A DNA stretch of 64,000 nucleotides from Alistipes sp. Its GTDB lineage: Bacteria > Bacteroidota > Bacteroidia > Bacteroidales > Rikenellaceae. The position numbers and the translations under genes were made by a program. The DNA is taken from the NCBI GenBank assembly GCA_017532885.1, contig JAFXIS010000069.1, positions 1-64,000 on the forward strand, in the 5' to 3' direction. How positions within the stretch are numbered: the first letter of the stretch is position 1; the number at the start of each line of letters is the position of its first letter. Positions 15,956 through 25,200 of this stretch are shown in pieces. Under the pieces are notes generated by a model. It was not told the origin of the DNA and made no database searches. It saw only the letters and a list, made by a program, of their open reading frames with translations.

Positions 15956-17507
15956 CGAAATTACGCTCTATATTTTTGTTTTTATTGCCATACTGCCGGC
16001 AATCGTTGTGCGTGATTTTACTCCGGCTAACGAACTGCGCTATATGAGTATAGCCGACGAGGCAATTCGAGATGGGCATCTTTTTGCGTTTTATAATCAA
16101 GGAGAACCATATGCCGACAAACCACCGCTCTATTTTTGGATTGTGATGCTCGGTAAGCAACTCTTTGGTTCTCACCAAATGTGGTTCTTAACGCTGTTTT
16201 CGCTTATTCCGGCGATGGTGATTAACTCCATAATGTATCGTTGGACTAAGCCTCATATGAACGCTAAAGAGAGCTTTGTGGCCTCCTCTTTACTTATTAG
16301 CTGTGGATTGTTTTTGGGCGTTGGGTTGTTTCTGCGTATGGATATGTTGATGTGCATGTTCATTACGCTGGCATTATACTCGTTTTGGAGGATGTATGTT
16401 GGCGAGGATGGTAACATGGATAAATGGCTATTTCCGTTGTTTGTATTTGCTGCGCTCTTCAGCAAAGGCCCGGTCGGCATACTTGTACCATTAACTGCTA
16501 CTATCACATTCCTAATTGCAGAGGGTAAGTGGCGTGAAATAGGTAAATATTGGGGTTGGCGAACATTAAGTGTGCTAATATTATGCTGTGGGGTGTGGTT
16601 CATCGGTGTATGGGCAGAGGGCGGCTCGGAGTATCTTAATAATTTGCTATTCCATCAAACTTTGGATCGAGCGGTTGATGCCTTCCATCATAAAGAACCA
16701 ATATGGTTCTATTGCGGTGCTATATGGTGGTCGATGGCGCCGTGGTCGCTATTGGTTATTGGTACTCTGGTAGGCTCATTTTTTATGAATCGTCGAATGT
16801 CGTCGCTTGAGAAATTCTTTACGACAATTATATCTGTCACATTTATAATGCTCTCGGCGTTTAGCTCAAAGATTGCTATTTACTTGCTGCCGATATTCCC
16901 ATTTGCCATTTACCTTACTGTGCTAATATTACCGCAATTTAGAGAGCAGAAATGGCCTAAAGTTGCAATCTCTATACCTGCTATTATCTATCTGCCGGCT
17001 GTTGCTGGCGTGGTATATGCCGGATTTACAACAGAACTTGTCCCGCTGTTACATAATTATTGGCTGGTTGTCGCAGCCTTGATTTTATCACTTGTAGGTA
17101 TAGCTACTTTATGGAGCTTATGGCGCAATAATGATATATATCAGGCAGTACGCAGATTCGTTGTCGGTAGTTTTGTGGCGATATTTTTTGCAGGTTTTGC
17201 AATGCCTTATATCAATCATTATATAGGCTACAAAACGATTTGCTATCAGGCTCAATCCTTGGCGGCGAAAACCTCGCGTGATAAAATATATACATGTAAT
17301 GTTAAGCGTAGCGAGAACATGGATGTATATTTGGGGCGTGATGTGGAGAAGGTCTCGAGCGAGGATGTTCTGTCTGGACGATGTGGTGATGGGGTTGTGA
17401 TTCTCAAGCGTAGCCGTCTAAGCAAAGATTCTGTAATGCTTAATTATGTAATGCAGAATCCTATTCTTAAAGATTCGCTCTATCTTGTGGTAGCACCTTC
17501 ACATTAA
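15939..17507 (+). CDS. ArnT/PMT-like family 39 glycosyltransferase
   Basis: 522-residue multi-span membrane protein. The first periplasmic loop holds the catalytic-type Asp in VRDFTPANELRYMSIADEAIRDG, followed by PYADKPPLYFWIVMLGKQLFG, the family's signature (KPPL.FW). About 11-12 hydrophobic helices run to residue ~430, then a small soluble C-terminal domain with a KIYTCNVKRSENMDVYLGR strand. Enzymes of this type transfer a sugar from a polyprenyl-phosphate carrier to lipid A or a protein. Context (GT2, LAB_N) favours lipid A or an envelope glycan. It is the last gene of the operon. Confidence 0.85.
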   Translation: MRRLNSEITLYIFVFIAILPAIVVRDFTPANELRYMSIADEAIRDGHLFAFYNQGEPYADKPPLYFWIVMLGKQLFGSHQMWFLTLFSLIPAMVINSIMYRWTKPHMNAKESFVASSLLISCGLFLGVGLFLRMDMLMCMFITLALYSFWRMYVGEDGNMDKWLFPLFVFAALFSKGPVGILVPLTATITFLIAEGKWREIGKYWGWRTLSVLILCCGVWFIGVWAEGGSEYLNNLLFHQTLDRAVDAFHHKEPIWFYCGAIWWSMAPWSLLVIGTLVGSFFMNRRMSSLEKFFTTIISVTFIMLSAFSSKIAIYLLPIFPFAIYLTVLILPQFREQKWPKVAISIPAIIYLPAVAGVVYAGFTTELVPLLHNYWLVVAALILSLVGIATLWSLWRNNDIYQAVRRFVVGSFVAIFFAGFAMPYINHYIGYKTICYQAQSLAAKTSRDKIYTCNVKRSENMDVYLGRDVEKVSSEDVLSGRCGDGVVILKRSRLSKDSVMLNYVMQNPILKDSLYLVVAPSH

Positions 17508-17546
17508 GGGAGTTGTAACGAGCGAATACACTTCTGTCGGATTAAT

Positions 17547-17577
17547 TTTGAATTTTGAATTTCGGAGTGTATCTTTG
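17547..17577 (+). promoter_or_regulatory. ruvB promoter, four bases before the start codon
   Basis: TTTG (17547-17550), 19-base spacer, TATCTTTG (17570-17577). The ruvB ATG is at 17582, so the predicted transcript begins at or next to the start codon (leaderless). Confidence 0.6.
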
Positions 17578-17581
17578 CGTT

Positions 17582-18595
17582 ATGGCAGTAGATAGAAATT
17601 TAAGAAATATAGAGAGCGATTCGGAGTTTGAGAATCGCATACGCCCGCAGGAGCTATCGACTTTTGCCGGTCAGGACAAGATTGTCGATAATCTGAAGGT
17701 CTTTATCAAGGCGGCGTTGATGCGTGGAGACTCGCTCGACCATGTATTGTTGCATGGGCCTCCGGGATTGGGTAAAACCACTTTGGCAAATATCATAGCT
17801 CACGAAATGGGCGCGCAGATGAAGGTTACTTCGGGCCCTGTGTTGGATAAACCGGGTGATTTGGCAGGTCTGCTTACAAACCTTGAGGCGGGAGATGTGC
17901 TTTTTATCGACGAGATTCATCGCTTAAGCCCTATTGTCGAGGAGTATCTCTATTCGGCAATGGAGGACTATAAGATTGATATCGTTTTGGATAAAGGCCC
18001 TTCGGCTCGCTCTATTCAGATTGAATTGGCGCCTTTCACCCTTGTGGGAGCTACTACGCGCAGCGGACTTTTGACTTCGCCTTTGCGTGCGCGTTTTGGT
18101 ATTACTTGCCACCTGGAGTATTACGATACGCCCGTTTTGGCAGGCATTGTGAAGCGCTCGGCGCGCATTATCGACATTTCGATTGACGATGATGCTGCGC
18201 TGGAGATTGCTTTGCGTTCGCGCGGTACGCCGCGTATTGCCAATGCCTTGCTGCGCCGTGTCAGGGATTTTGCTATGGTTAAGGGCGAGGGACATATCGA
18301 CCTTGAGATTACACGCATAGCGTTGAAGGCTCTGAATATCGACTCGCGCGGCTTGGACCAGATGGATAATAAGATTCTCTCGACTATAATCGAAAAGTTC
18401 AAGGGCGGCCCTGTCGGTTTGAATACCATAGCTACGGCAGTGGGCGAGGAGGCAGGTACTATCGAGGATGTATACGAGCCATTCCTCATTAAAGAGGGCT
18501 TTATTAAGCGTACACCTCGAGGTCGCGAAGCCACCGAACTCGCGTATCGCCATTTAGGCTTTACGCCGAAAGTTGATGAGGGGTCGTTATTCTAA
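17582..18595 (+). CDS. ruvB: Holliday junction branch-migration ATPase RuvB
   Basis: 337 residues. The hexameric AAA+ motor drives RuvA-bound Holliday junction migration. Motifs: [19 protein letters not shown], Walker [10 protein letters not shown], Walker [10 protein letters not shown], sensor 1 [12 protein letters not shown], arginine-finger region PLRARFG, sensor 2 [17 protein letters not shown] and the winged-helix end [11 protein letters not shown]. The start MAVDRNLRN at 17582 is chosen because the extra upstream codons (from 17555) lie across the promoter. Confidence 0.96.
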   Translation: MAVDRNLRNIESDSEFENRIRPQELSTFAGQDKIVDNLKVFIKAALMRGDSLDHVLLHGPPGLGKTTLANIIAHEMGAQMKVTSGPVLDKPGDLAGLLTNLEAGDVLFIDEIHRLSPIVEEYLYSAMEDYKIDIVLDKGPSARSIQIELAPFTLVGATTRSGLLTSPLRARFGITCHLEYYDTPVLAGIVKRSARIIDISIDDDAALEIALRSRGTPRIANALLRRVRDFAMVKGEGHIDLEITRIALKALNIDSRGLDQMDNKILSTIIEKFKGGPVGLNTIATAVGEEAGTIEDVYEPFLIKEGFIKRTPRGREATELAYRHLGFTPKVDEGSLF

Positions 18596-18598
18596 AAA

Positions 18599-18660
18599 AA
18601 GAATCCGTATAAAAAGGCTCTTTTGGCATCTGCCTCGCTTACTCGCAGGTTCGTCCGAAA
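18599..18660 (+). repeat. Dispersed intergenic repeat, copy 1
   Basis: The segment beginning AAGAATCCGT, then GGCTCTTTTGGCATCTGCCT, is closely matched at 49775-49818 after another plus-strand gene. Further downstream similarity includes CTCATTCATACCTAA against CTCACATACGCCTAA. No coding capacity is seen. It lies between the ruvB stop and the terminator. Confidence 0.55.
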
Positions 18661-18680
18661 AAAACTCATTCATACCTAAA

Positions 18681-18724
18681 AGATATGGTTGCTCAACATA
18701 AAAGCCGAACAACCATATCTTTTT
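18681..18724. terminator. Bidirectional terminator between ruvB and typA
   Basis: Perfect 11-base arms AGATATGGTTG (18681-18691) / CAACCATATCT (18710-18720), T run on the plus side, and TTTTAGG on the minus side. Confidence 0.8.
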
Positions 18725-18740
18725 GCCGTATTTAATCGTT

Positions 18741-20546
18741 TTACTCCTGCTTGGCGGCGCGTTTACGGTCGATTTCGTTAAGCAAAATCTTGCGCAAGCG
18801 CATCTTCTTGGGCGTAACCTCTACATACTCATCCGCCTTGATATACTCCAAAGCCTCCTCCAACGAGAAAATCTTTGGTGGCACAATAACAGCCTTGTCG
18901 TCGGCTCCCGAAGCTCGCATGTTGGTGAGCTGCTTCGCCTTTGTAACATTGATTGTAATATCACCCTGACGAGTGCTCTCGCCCACAACCTGACCGCAAT
19001 AAACCTCCTCCATAGGTGAGATAAAGAAGCGACCTCTATCCTGCAACTTGTCGATAGAGTAGGCGTATGCCGTACCCGTTTCTGATGCAATGAGTGAACC
19101 GTTTGTGCGCATCTCAATTTCGCCCATCCAGGGCTCAAAATCCTTCAAGCGGTGTGTCATAATGGCCTCGCCGGCTGTTGCTGTGAGCATATTTGAGCGC
19201 AGACCTATAATTCCGCGCGAAGGAACCAAAAACTCCAGGCGTGTGCGCTCGCCATCCGTCTCCATATTCGTGAGGTTACCCTTGCGGCGTGTAACCATCT
19301 CGATAACCGTACCCGAATACTCGTCGGGGCAATCTACGGTCATCTCCTCGACTGGCTCGCACTTTACACCGTCTATCTCCTTAATAATAACCTTGGGCTG
19401 ACCTACCTGCAACTCATAGCCCTCGCGACGCATCGTCTCAACCAACACCGAGAGGTGCAACACGCCACGACCATAGACGATAAATGAGTCGGCATTCTGT
19501 CCGGGCTCAACCCTAAGTGCGAGGTTGCGCTCCAACTCCCTATCCAAACGCTCCTTGAGGTGGCGAGAAGTGACATATTTACCATCTTTGCCGAAGAATG
19601 GCGAGTTGTTAATCGTGAAGAGCATCGACATTGTAGGCTCGTCAATGGCGATAGGTGGCAATGGCTCTGGATTCTCGTAATCGCAAATTGTATCGCCAAT
19701 CTCGAAGCCCTCGATACCTACCAAAGCACATATCTCGCCGCAGCTTACCTTCTCGACCTTCGTTTTGCCCAAGCCGTCGAATACCATTAACTCCTTGATG
19801 CGAGTCTTTATCATTGTCTGGCCATCTCGCTTTGCCAATGTGACATTCTGTCCTGCACGAAGCTCTCCGCGAGTGATTTTACCCACCGCAATACGACCAA
19901 CATAGGGCGAATATTCGAGCGAAGTGACCAACATCTGGGGTGTACCCTCAACAATTGCCGGCTCCGGAATCTCGTCAATGATAGCATCTAAAAGCGGTGC
20001 GATTGAGTCGGTTCGCTCATTCCACACATGCGACATCCAGCCCTGCTTTGCCGAGCCGTAAATAGTCTTATAATCTAACTGCTCCTCGGTGGCATTTAAC
20101 GAGAACATAAGGTCGAAGACCTGCTCATTTACAACTTCGGGGCGACAGTTCGGCTTATCTACCTTATTAACCACGACAATAGGCTTTTTGCCGAGCGATA
20201 GAGCTTTCTGCAACACAAAGCGCGTCTGTGGCATCGTTCCCTCGAAGGCATCGACCAACAACAACACTCCGTCGCACATATTCAATACGCGCTCCACCTC
20301 GCCACCAAAGTCGGCGTGACCTGGGGTGTCAATGATGTTGATTTTATAATCTTTGTAAATTACCGACACATTTTTCGACAAAATGGTAATTCCGCGCTCG
20401 CGCTCCAAGTCGTTATTATCCATTATAAGGTCGCCTGTGTTGTTGTCGCCGCGCAACAAATGTCCCGCAACAATCATCTTATCTACAAGCGTAGTCTTGC
20501 CATGATCGACATGGGCAATTATTGCAATGTTTCGAAGTTTTTGCAT
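18741..20546 (-). CDS. typA: Ribosome-associated translational GTPase TypA/BipA
   Basis: 601 residues. GTPase motifs are G1 AHVDHGKTTL, G2 RERGITI (switch I), G3 DTPGHADFGGEVERV, G4 NKVDKP; the EF-G-like domains follow, with SRGIIGLRSNMLTATAGEAIM and the TypA-specific C-terminal domain containing RQGDITINVTKAKQLTNMRASG. It binds the ribosome and supports growth under stress and ribosome assembly. Start MQKLRNIAIIAHVDHG is fixed by the G1 motif. The promoter faces that of aroB. Confidence 0.95.
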   Translation of the reverse strand: MQKLRNIAIIAHVDHGKTTLVDKMIVAGHLLRGDNNTGDLIMDNNDLERERGITILSKNVSVIYKDYKINIIDTPGHADFGGEVERVLNMCDGVLLLVDAFEGTMPQTRFVLQKALSLGKKPIVVVNKVDKPNCRPEVVNEQVFDLMFSLNATEEQLDYKTIYGSAKQGWMSHVWNERTDSIAPLLDAIIDEIPEPAIVEGTPQMLVTSLEYSPYVGRIAVGKITRGELRAGQNVTLAKRDGQTMIKTRIKELMVFDGLGKTKVEKVSCGEICALVGIEGFEIGDTICDYENPEPLPPIAIDEPTMSMLFTINNSPFFGKDGKYVTSRHLKERLDRELERNLALRVEPGQNADSFIVYGRGVLHLSVLVETMRREGYELQVGQPKVIIKEIDGVKCEPVEEMTVDCPDEYSGTVIEMVTRRKGNLTNMETDGERTRLEFLVPSRGIIGLRSNMLTATAGEAIMTHRLKDFEPWMGEIEMRTNGSLIASETGTAYAYSIDKLQDRGRFFISPMEEVYCGQVVGESTRQGDITINVTKAKQLTNMRASGADDKAVIVPPKIFSLEEALEYIKADEYVEVTPKKMRLRKILLNEIDRKRAAKQE

Positions 20547-20566
20547 AGTAATTGAAATTAATCGTG

Positions 20567-20604
20567 CAAAGTTAATAATTAATCGTGAAAATGTTCTATT
20601 TTTG
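20567..20604. promoter_or_regulatory. Back-to-back promoters for typA and aroB
   Basis: The minus strand has TAACTTTG at 20574-20567, about 20 bases before the typA ATG. The plus strand has TATTTTTG at 20597-20604, about 25 bases before the aroB ATG at 20630. The -33 elements are weak on both sides. Confidence 0.5.
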
Positions 20605-20629
20605 CTCCACTATTCAAGGGATAAATGTT

Positions 20630-21649
20630 ATGGAGTACAATATAGAGATTAAGGGTAAGAGCCGAGTAGTGATTGGTAGTGTGTCGGAATTATTGCCGCA
20701 TATGCTGCCCGATAAGCGTGTCGTGGTGGTGTCGGATACCAATATCGACCGCCATTACCACTCGCTTTTGTCGCGTTTCGACCATGTTCTTATCGGCTTG
20801 GGCGAGGCGAGTAAAACGCTCCATACCGTAGATACCATCTATAAGCGCTTCATCGAACTTGGTGTCGATCGCTCATGCTTCGTGCTGGGTGTAGGTGGCG
20901 GTATCGTGACCGATATTGCCGGCTTCGTCGCTGCGACATATATGCGAGGCGTGGAGTTCGGCTTTATCTCTACGACGCTGCTGGGCGAGGTCGATGCCAG
21001 CGTCGGAGGTAAAAATGGCGTAAATGTCGAGGGCTATAAAAATATGGTCGGCACATTCTGCCAGCCGAAGTTCGTTATTTGCGATGTCAATATGCTGCGC
21101 ACGCTGCCCGCGAGGGAGTTCCGTGCCGGTTTGGCCGAGGTTGTGAAGTCGGCAGTGATTGCCGATGCTGAGCTCTTCGAAATTCTCGAAAAGTGCGATT
21201 TTGCTACATTGCAACGCGATACCGAGCTATTGGAGGAGATTGTTTTCCGTGCGATAAGTGTCAAGGCGGCTATTGTCGAGCGTGATGAACGCGAGCAGGG
21301 CGACCGACGCAAGCTTAACCTCGGACATACTCTTGCGCATGCTATCGAGAAGTCGTCGTCGCAGATGAACCATGGCGAGGCTGTTGCTGTGGGTCTGAGT
21401 ATGATTACCGATATTGCCGAGCAGGGTGGGGTGCTCGCCTCGAAGGATGCGGCACGCATTCGCGCACTGCTCGAAAAAATAGGCTTTACGCTTGAATCTC
21501 CGGTTGAGATTCGCAATCTGCTGGCAGCTGTAAAGAAGGACAAGAAGAGCGAGGGTGACGATATCTATATCGTTATGCCACGCGCTATCGGCGACTGCTC
21601 GGTCGAGAAGATGCCTGTGGAGGCGTTCAAATCGCTTATTAAGCATTAG
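20630..21649 (+). CDS. aroB: 3-dehydroquinate synthase
   Basis: 339 residues; second step of the shikimate pathway, NAD- and metal-dependent. Motifs: GLGEASKTLHTVD, LGVGGGIVTDIAGFVAATYMRG (NAD binding), TTLLGEVDASVGGKNGVN, CDVNMLRTLPAREFRAGLAEVVKSA, KLNLGHTLAHAIE and MNHGEAVAVGLSM with the metal-binding His residues. Start MEYNIEIKG at 20630 is preferred: the longer frame from 20585 begins upstream of the promoter box. A second shikimate-pathway gene, aroK, is at 56.6 kb. Confidence 0.95.
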   Translation: MEYNIEIKGKSRVVIGSVSELLPHMLPDKRVVVVSDTNIDRHYHSLLSRFDHVLIGLGEASKTLHTVDTIYKRFIELGVDRSCFVLGVGGGIVTDIAGFVAATYMRGVEFGFISTTLLGEVDASVGGKNGVNVEGYKNMVGTFCQPKFVICDVNMLRTLPAREFRAGLAEVVKSAVIADAELFEILEKCDFATLQRDTELLEEIVFRAISVKAAIVERDEREQGDRRKLNLGHTLAHAIEKSSSQMNHGEAVAVGLSMITDIAEQGGVLASKDAARIRALLEKIGFTLESPVEIRNLLAAVKKDKKSEGDDIYIVMPRAIGDCSVEKMPVEAFKSLIKH

Positions 21650-21663
21650 TTTTAGGTGCGATA

Positions 21664-22026
21664 TTGAAAATTCTGCTTGTTATATTGGGTTGTATTTCGT
21701 TAGGCTTGGGTGTTGCGGGCATTTTTCTGCCTCTGCTGCCCACCACGCCTCTGCTGCTGTTGGCGGCGGCGCTCTTTGTGCGCTCGTCACCGCGATTGTA
21801 TGAGTGGCTGCTGAATCATCCCCACTTGGGTACATATATTCGTAATTTCAGGGAACATCGCGCTATCCCTCTGCGTGTGAAGGTCGTGTCGGTCAGTATG
21901 GTGTGGCTCACATTAGGCTACTGCATCGTGGCAGTTGTCGATGCGTGGCTCTGGGCGCAAATCGGACTCTTCCTGCTTGCTGTGGCTATCTCATGGCATA
22001 TTCTGTCGTATGCTACACTGAAGTAA
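21664..22026 (+). CDS. DUF454 (YbaN-like) inner-membrane protein
   Basis: 120 residues with three to four membrane helices. It matches DUF454 by the sequence LGCISLGLGVAGIFLPLLPTTPLLLLAAA followed by FVRSSPRLYEWLLNHPHLGTYI. The function of the family is not established. A TTG start at 21664, 14 bases after aroB, is used because no ATG precedes the first helix. It is probably co-transcribed with aroB. Confidence 0.75.
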   Translation: MKILLVILGCISLGLGVAGIFLPLLPTTPLLLLAAALFVRSSPRLYEWLLNHPHLGTYIRNFREHRAIPLRVKVVSVSMVWLTLGYCIVAVVDAWLWAQIGLFLLAVAISWHILSYATLK

Positions 22027-22120
22027 TTTTAGGGAATTTAGGGATAGATTAGGGAGAATAAGGAGTTTAGCGCTGAATCTTGGTGTGTCGCTAAGTTCCT
22101 TAAATTCCCTAAATTCCTTA
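22027..22120. repeat. Imperfect palindrome of TTTAGGGA units
   Basis: The left half has repeated TTAGGGA/AAGGAGTTTAGCG units and the right half has CGCTAAGTTCCTTAAATTCCCTAAATTCC in pieces, complementary with an insertion in the left arm. A similar palindrome with the same CGCTAA...TTCC core lies at 30811-30905. No coding capacity. Confidence 0.55.
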
Positions 22121-22121
22121 T

Positions 22122-22181
22122 CGTCATTCTGAGCAATTGTTTTTTAGACTCTCACGGTCGTTTCACTCTCTCAGAGTGACG
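22122..22181. repeat. 60-bp palindrome-ended repeat (REP-like), copy 1
   Basis: The ends CGTCATTCTGAG and CTCAGAGTGACG are inverted repeats with one mismatch. The whole unit is nearly the reverse complement of 47695-47757, sharing GACTCTCACGGTCG and CAATTGTTTTTAGAC in the interior. Confidence 0.7.
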
Positions 22182-22193
22182 GGGTGGGGCAGC

Positions 22194-22232
22194 AAAAAAA
22201 TATCGCCCGCTACTTTCGTAGCAGGCGATATA
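22194..22232 (-). terminator. Terminator of the 1303-residue lipoprotein gene
   Basis: On the minus strand, a 13-base-pair stem (TATCGCCTGCTAC / GTAGCGGGCGATA) with a 4-base loop is followed by seven Ts. Confidence 0.85.
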
Positions 22233-22252
22233 GTTATAAGTGTGTTAGATTA

Positions 22253-25200
22253 TTACTGAGCAGGAGTCATTGTTACACCAACAGCCCAACCTGGAACAGT
22301 TACACCATTCTCCTCCAAAGTACCTCCGTTGTATCCACCAGGAGCTGAAGAAGACTCAATTACGAACTTAAACACAATCTCACCAGTAGTGCTATTGTAG
22401 TATGAGCCATGATCAACAATCTTGTCTTTCCATTGATTGCTTGGTCCACGATCCATGAAGTTAGTCAATGCATAGCAACCGGGCTGATCAGCGAGCTCTG
22501 TAGAATCAACATCGAAGTAGAGAGTCAAACCAAATCTGTTGTAGTTTGTAATCCACTTTGGACCGTCCTCAGTTGAAGCAGTTACAGTAGTGAAAGCTGG
22601 AATATTCTCTCCATAGGTACCATCTGTCCAGCTATTTCCACTCTTAGCATCTACATCAATCTCGAAATAGCTCTTTGTGTAATTACCTGCCAAATCAAAT
22701 GCAGGTGCAGGAGCCTCGATTGTGAAGCCAGCAGCTGTACCCTCCTTAGTGAATACAGAAACGGTGCTCTTAGACTCGTCAGTGTACAATACATTAGGAC
22801 TTGGCTTAACATCCTTAGGACCGAAGAATACCATAGTAGCGCCATCCTCGCGGTTAGCTACAACAGCACCATCGTTGGCAGCAGTTGCCCAACGACCATT
22901 CTTGTTTACTACATAACCGATCTTGTACTTAATAGTGTACTCACCGGGAGTAAACCAATCAGCGGGAACAGTCTTAACCTCACCTGTACTGTTGTTTACA
23001 CCGGTCCAAGTCCACTCGTAACGATCATCCTGTGCGTTCAAAGCCCAACGGCCGTAACCAGCCCATGAAGCCAAAGTACCGGCAGGTGTAGAGTTAACCA
23101 AAGTGTACTGCAACTCCTCACCCTTATAGATCTCGATAGTAGACTTGCCACCATCGGTAGTCATACCAGCGTAAGCATAGTTCAAGTTAGCCAACTTGTG
23201 AGCGATAAGCTTATAAGAGCCATCCTCCTGAGCCTGCAACTCAAACTGAGGCTCAGTCCAGTTGCACAAAGTGTAAATCTCAGTCTCCTGAGTGTCAGCA
23301 GTTAAATCTGCACCCAAAGCCTTAACAGTGAAAGTATACTTCTGAGCATCGGTCAAATCAGTAACTACAACTTCAGTAGCATCAGCACCAGCCTCGGCAA
23401 CCTTAGTCTCGCCTACATATACCTCATAACCTGTAGCACCATCAGCAGCATTCCATGATATCTTAGCACCCTGATAACCCTCAGCAGTTGCGCTAACCTC
23501 GAATGGAGCAGGACCAGCACCAGTTGTGAAAGTAGTAGTACCCTCCAACTTCATAGCACCATGCATAGTAGCCTTGTCCTCAGTCATCATAATCTTAACC
23601 AAATCCCACTGACCATCTGCATTCTCAGGACCATTAGGATCGTAGATATAAGGCCATACATTCAACTCGAAGCGAACCTCATACTCGGTGTCACCCTTCA
23701 AGCCCTTGAATACCTTACCCTGATCCCATTCGCCTTCGCCTACATGGAATGCATTTTTACCAGGCTTTGAAACCTGAATCAAACCATTGCCACGGCAAAC
23801 ATGAGAAATGTAAGTGAAAATGCCGTTGTTACCATTCTTAGTGATAGGATTCTCGAATACAGGAGTCTCGCTACCCTTCTCGTAAAGGTTGAATGAGCAG
23901 TTCCAAGTAGCATACTGAGTAGTGTTGAAATCCTCACCTGTGATTGTCCAACCACCCTTCTCTGCGCTGTAAGTAGCGTTGAAAGTACCAGAAGCAGTCT
24001 CAGGCAGAGTGTAAACATCAGAAGAAGTTGTAGCAGTAGCAAGAACATCTGCGCCCTTGTAAGCAGTAACTGTGAATTCTACCGGAGAAGTCTTAAGACC
24101 GGTAACAATATGGAAAGGAAGACCAGTTGTAACCTCTACAGACTCGCCGAGATACTCAACAACAACCTTATCAGCCTCCTCGATAGGATCCCATGCAAGA
24201 GTTACGCTCTCAAACTGACCGTTTACAGAACGCAAACCGTTCCAATCATAGTTATACCAATCAGTACCATACTGACGGAACAACTCCTTAGTATATACTG
24301 TGCCATTATCGATAGAAGCAGTAACATTCCAAGTCTTCTCAACAGTGATAGTCTTTGAAGAAGTACCCTCCTTAGTAATAGTAGCTACATTACCATCCTT
24401 GCGCAATACATCATTCAAGCCATTCTCGAAGAAAATTACAGTAGCACCATCCTCGCGGTTAGCCACGATATCCTCTTTCTTAGCAGATTTTGCCCAATGA
24501 CCATTCTTAACAACTACATAACCGATCTTATACTTAACGGTGTACTCACCAGCCTCAAACCAATCTGCAGGAACAGTCTTAACCTCCTTCTCGCTGTTGT
24601 TAATACCTGTCCAAGTCCACTCGTAACGGTCATCCTGTGCACCGAGAGCCCAACGCTTGAAACCAGCCCAAGCATTCAAAGTAGCAACACCAGTAGTGTT
24701 AGTCAAAGTGTAAACCAACTCCTCGCCCTTGTAAATCTCAATAGTAGACTTGCCGCTCTCAGTATCAGCAGCACCACCATAAGCGTAGTTTACATTAGCC
24801 AAGTTGTGAGCAATGAACTTGTAAGAACCATCCTCCTGCTGCTGCAACTCGAATACAGGCTCAGTCCAGTTATACAAAGTCCAAATCTCAACCTCCTCAG
24901 TATCAGCAGAAGTGAGCTCAGCATCCTTAGCAGTGTATGCAACAACTGTGAACGCATACTTGTTAGTGTCAGTCAAGTTCTCAACAACATACTCGGTAGC
25001 ACCCTCAACCTTCTCAGCTACAACTACATCACCAGACTTAATCTGATAGTAAGCAGCAGCAGGAATCTCGGTCCAAGTAAGCTTAGCAGCCTGATAGCCC
25101 TCGGCAACAGCAGTAGCTGTAAACTCAGGCATCTCAACCTTAGCAGCAACAGCAGCTACATACTCAGAAGCATTGCCTGACAAGTCATCCTGAACAGCAA

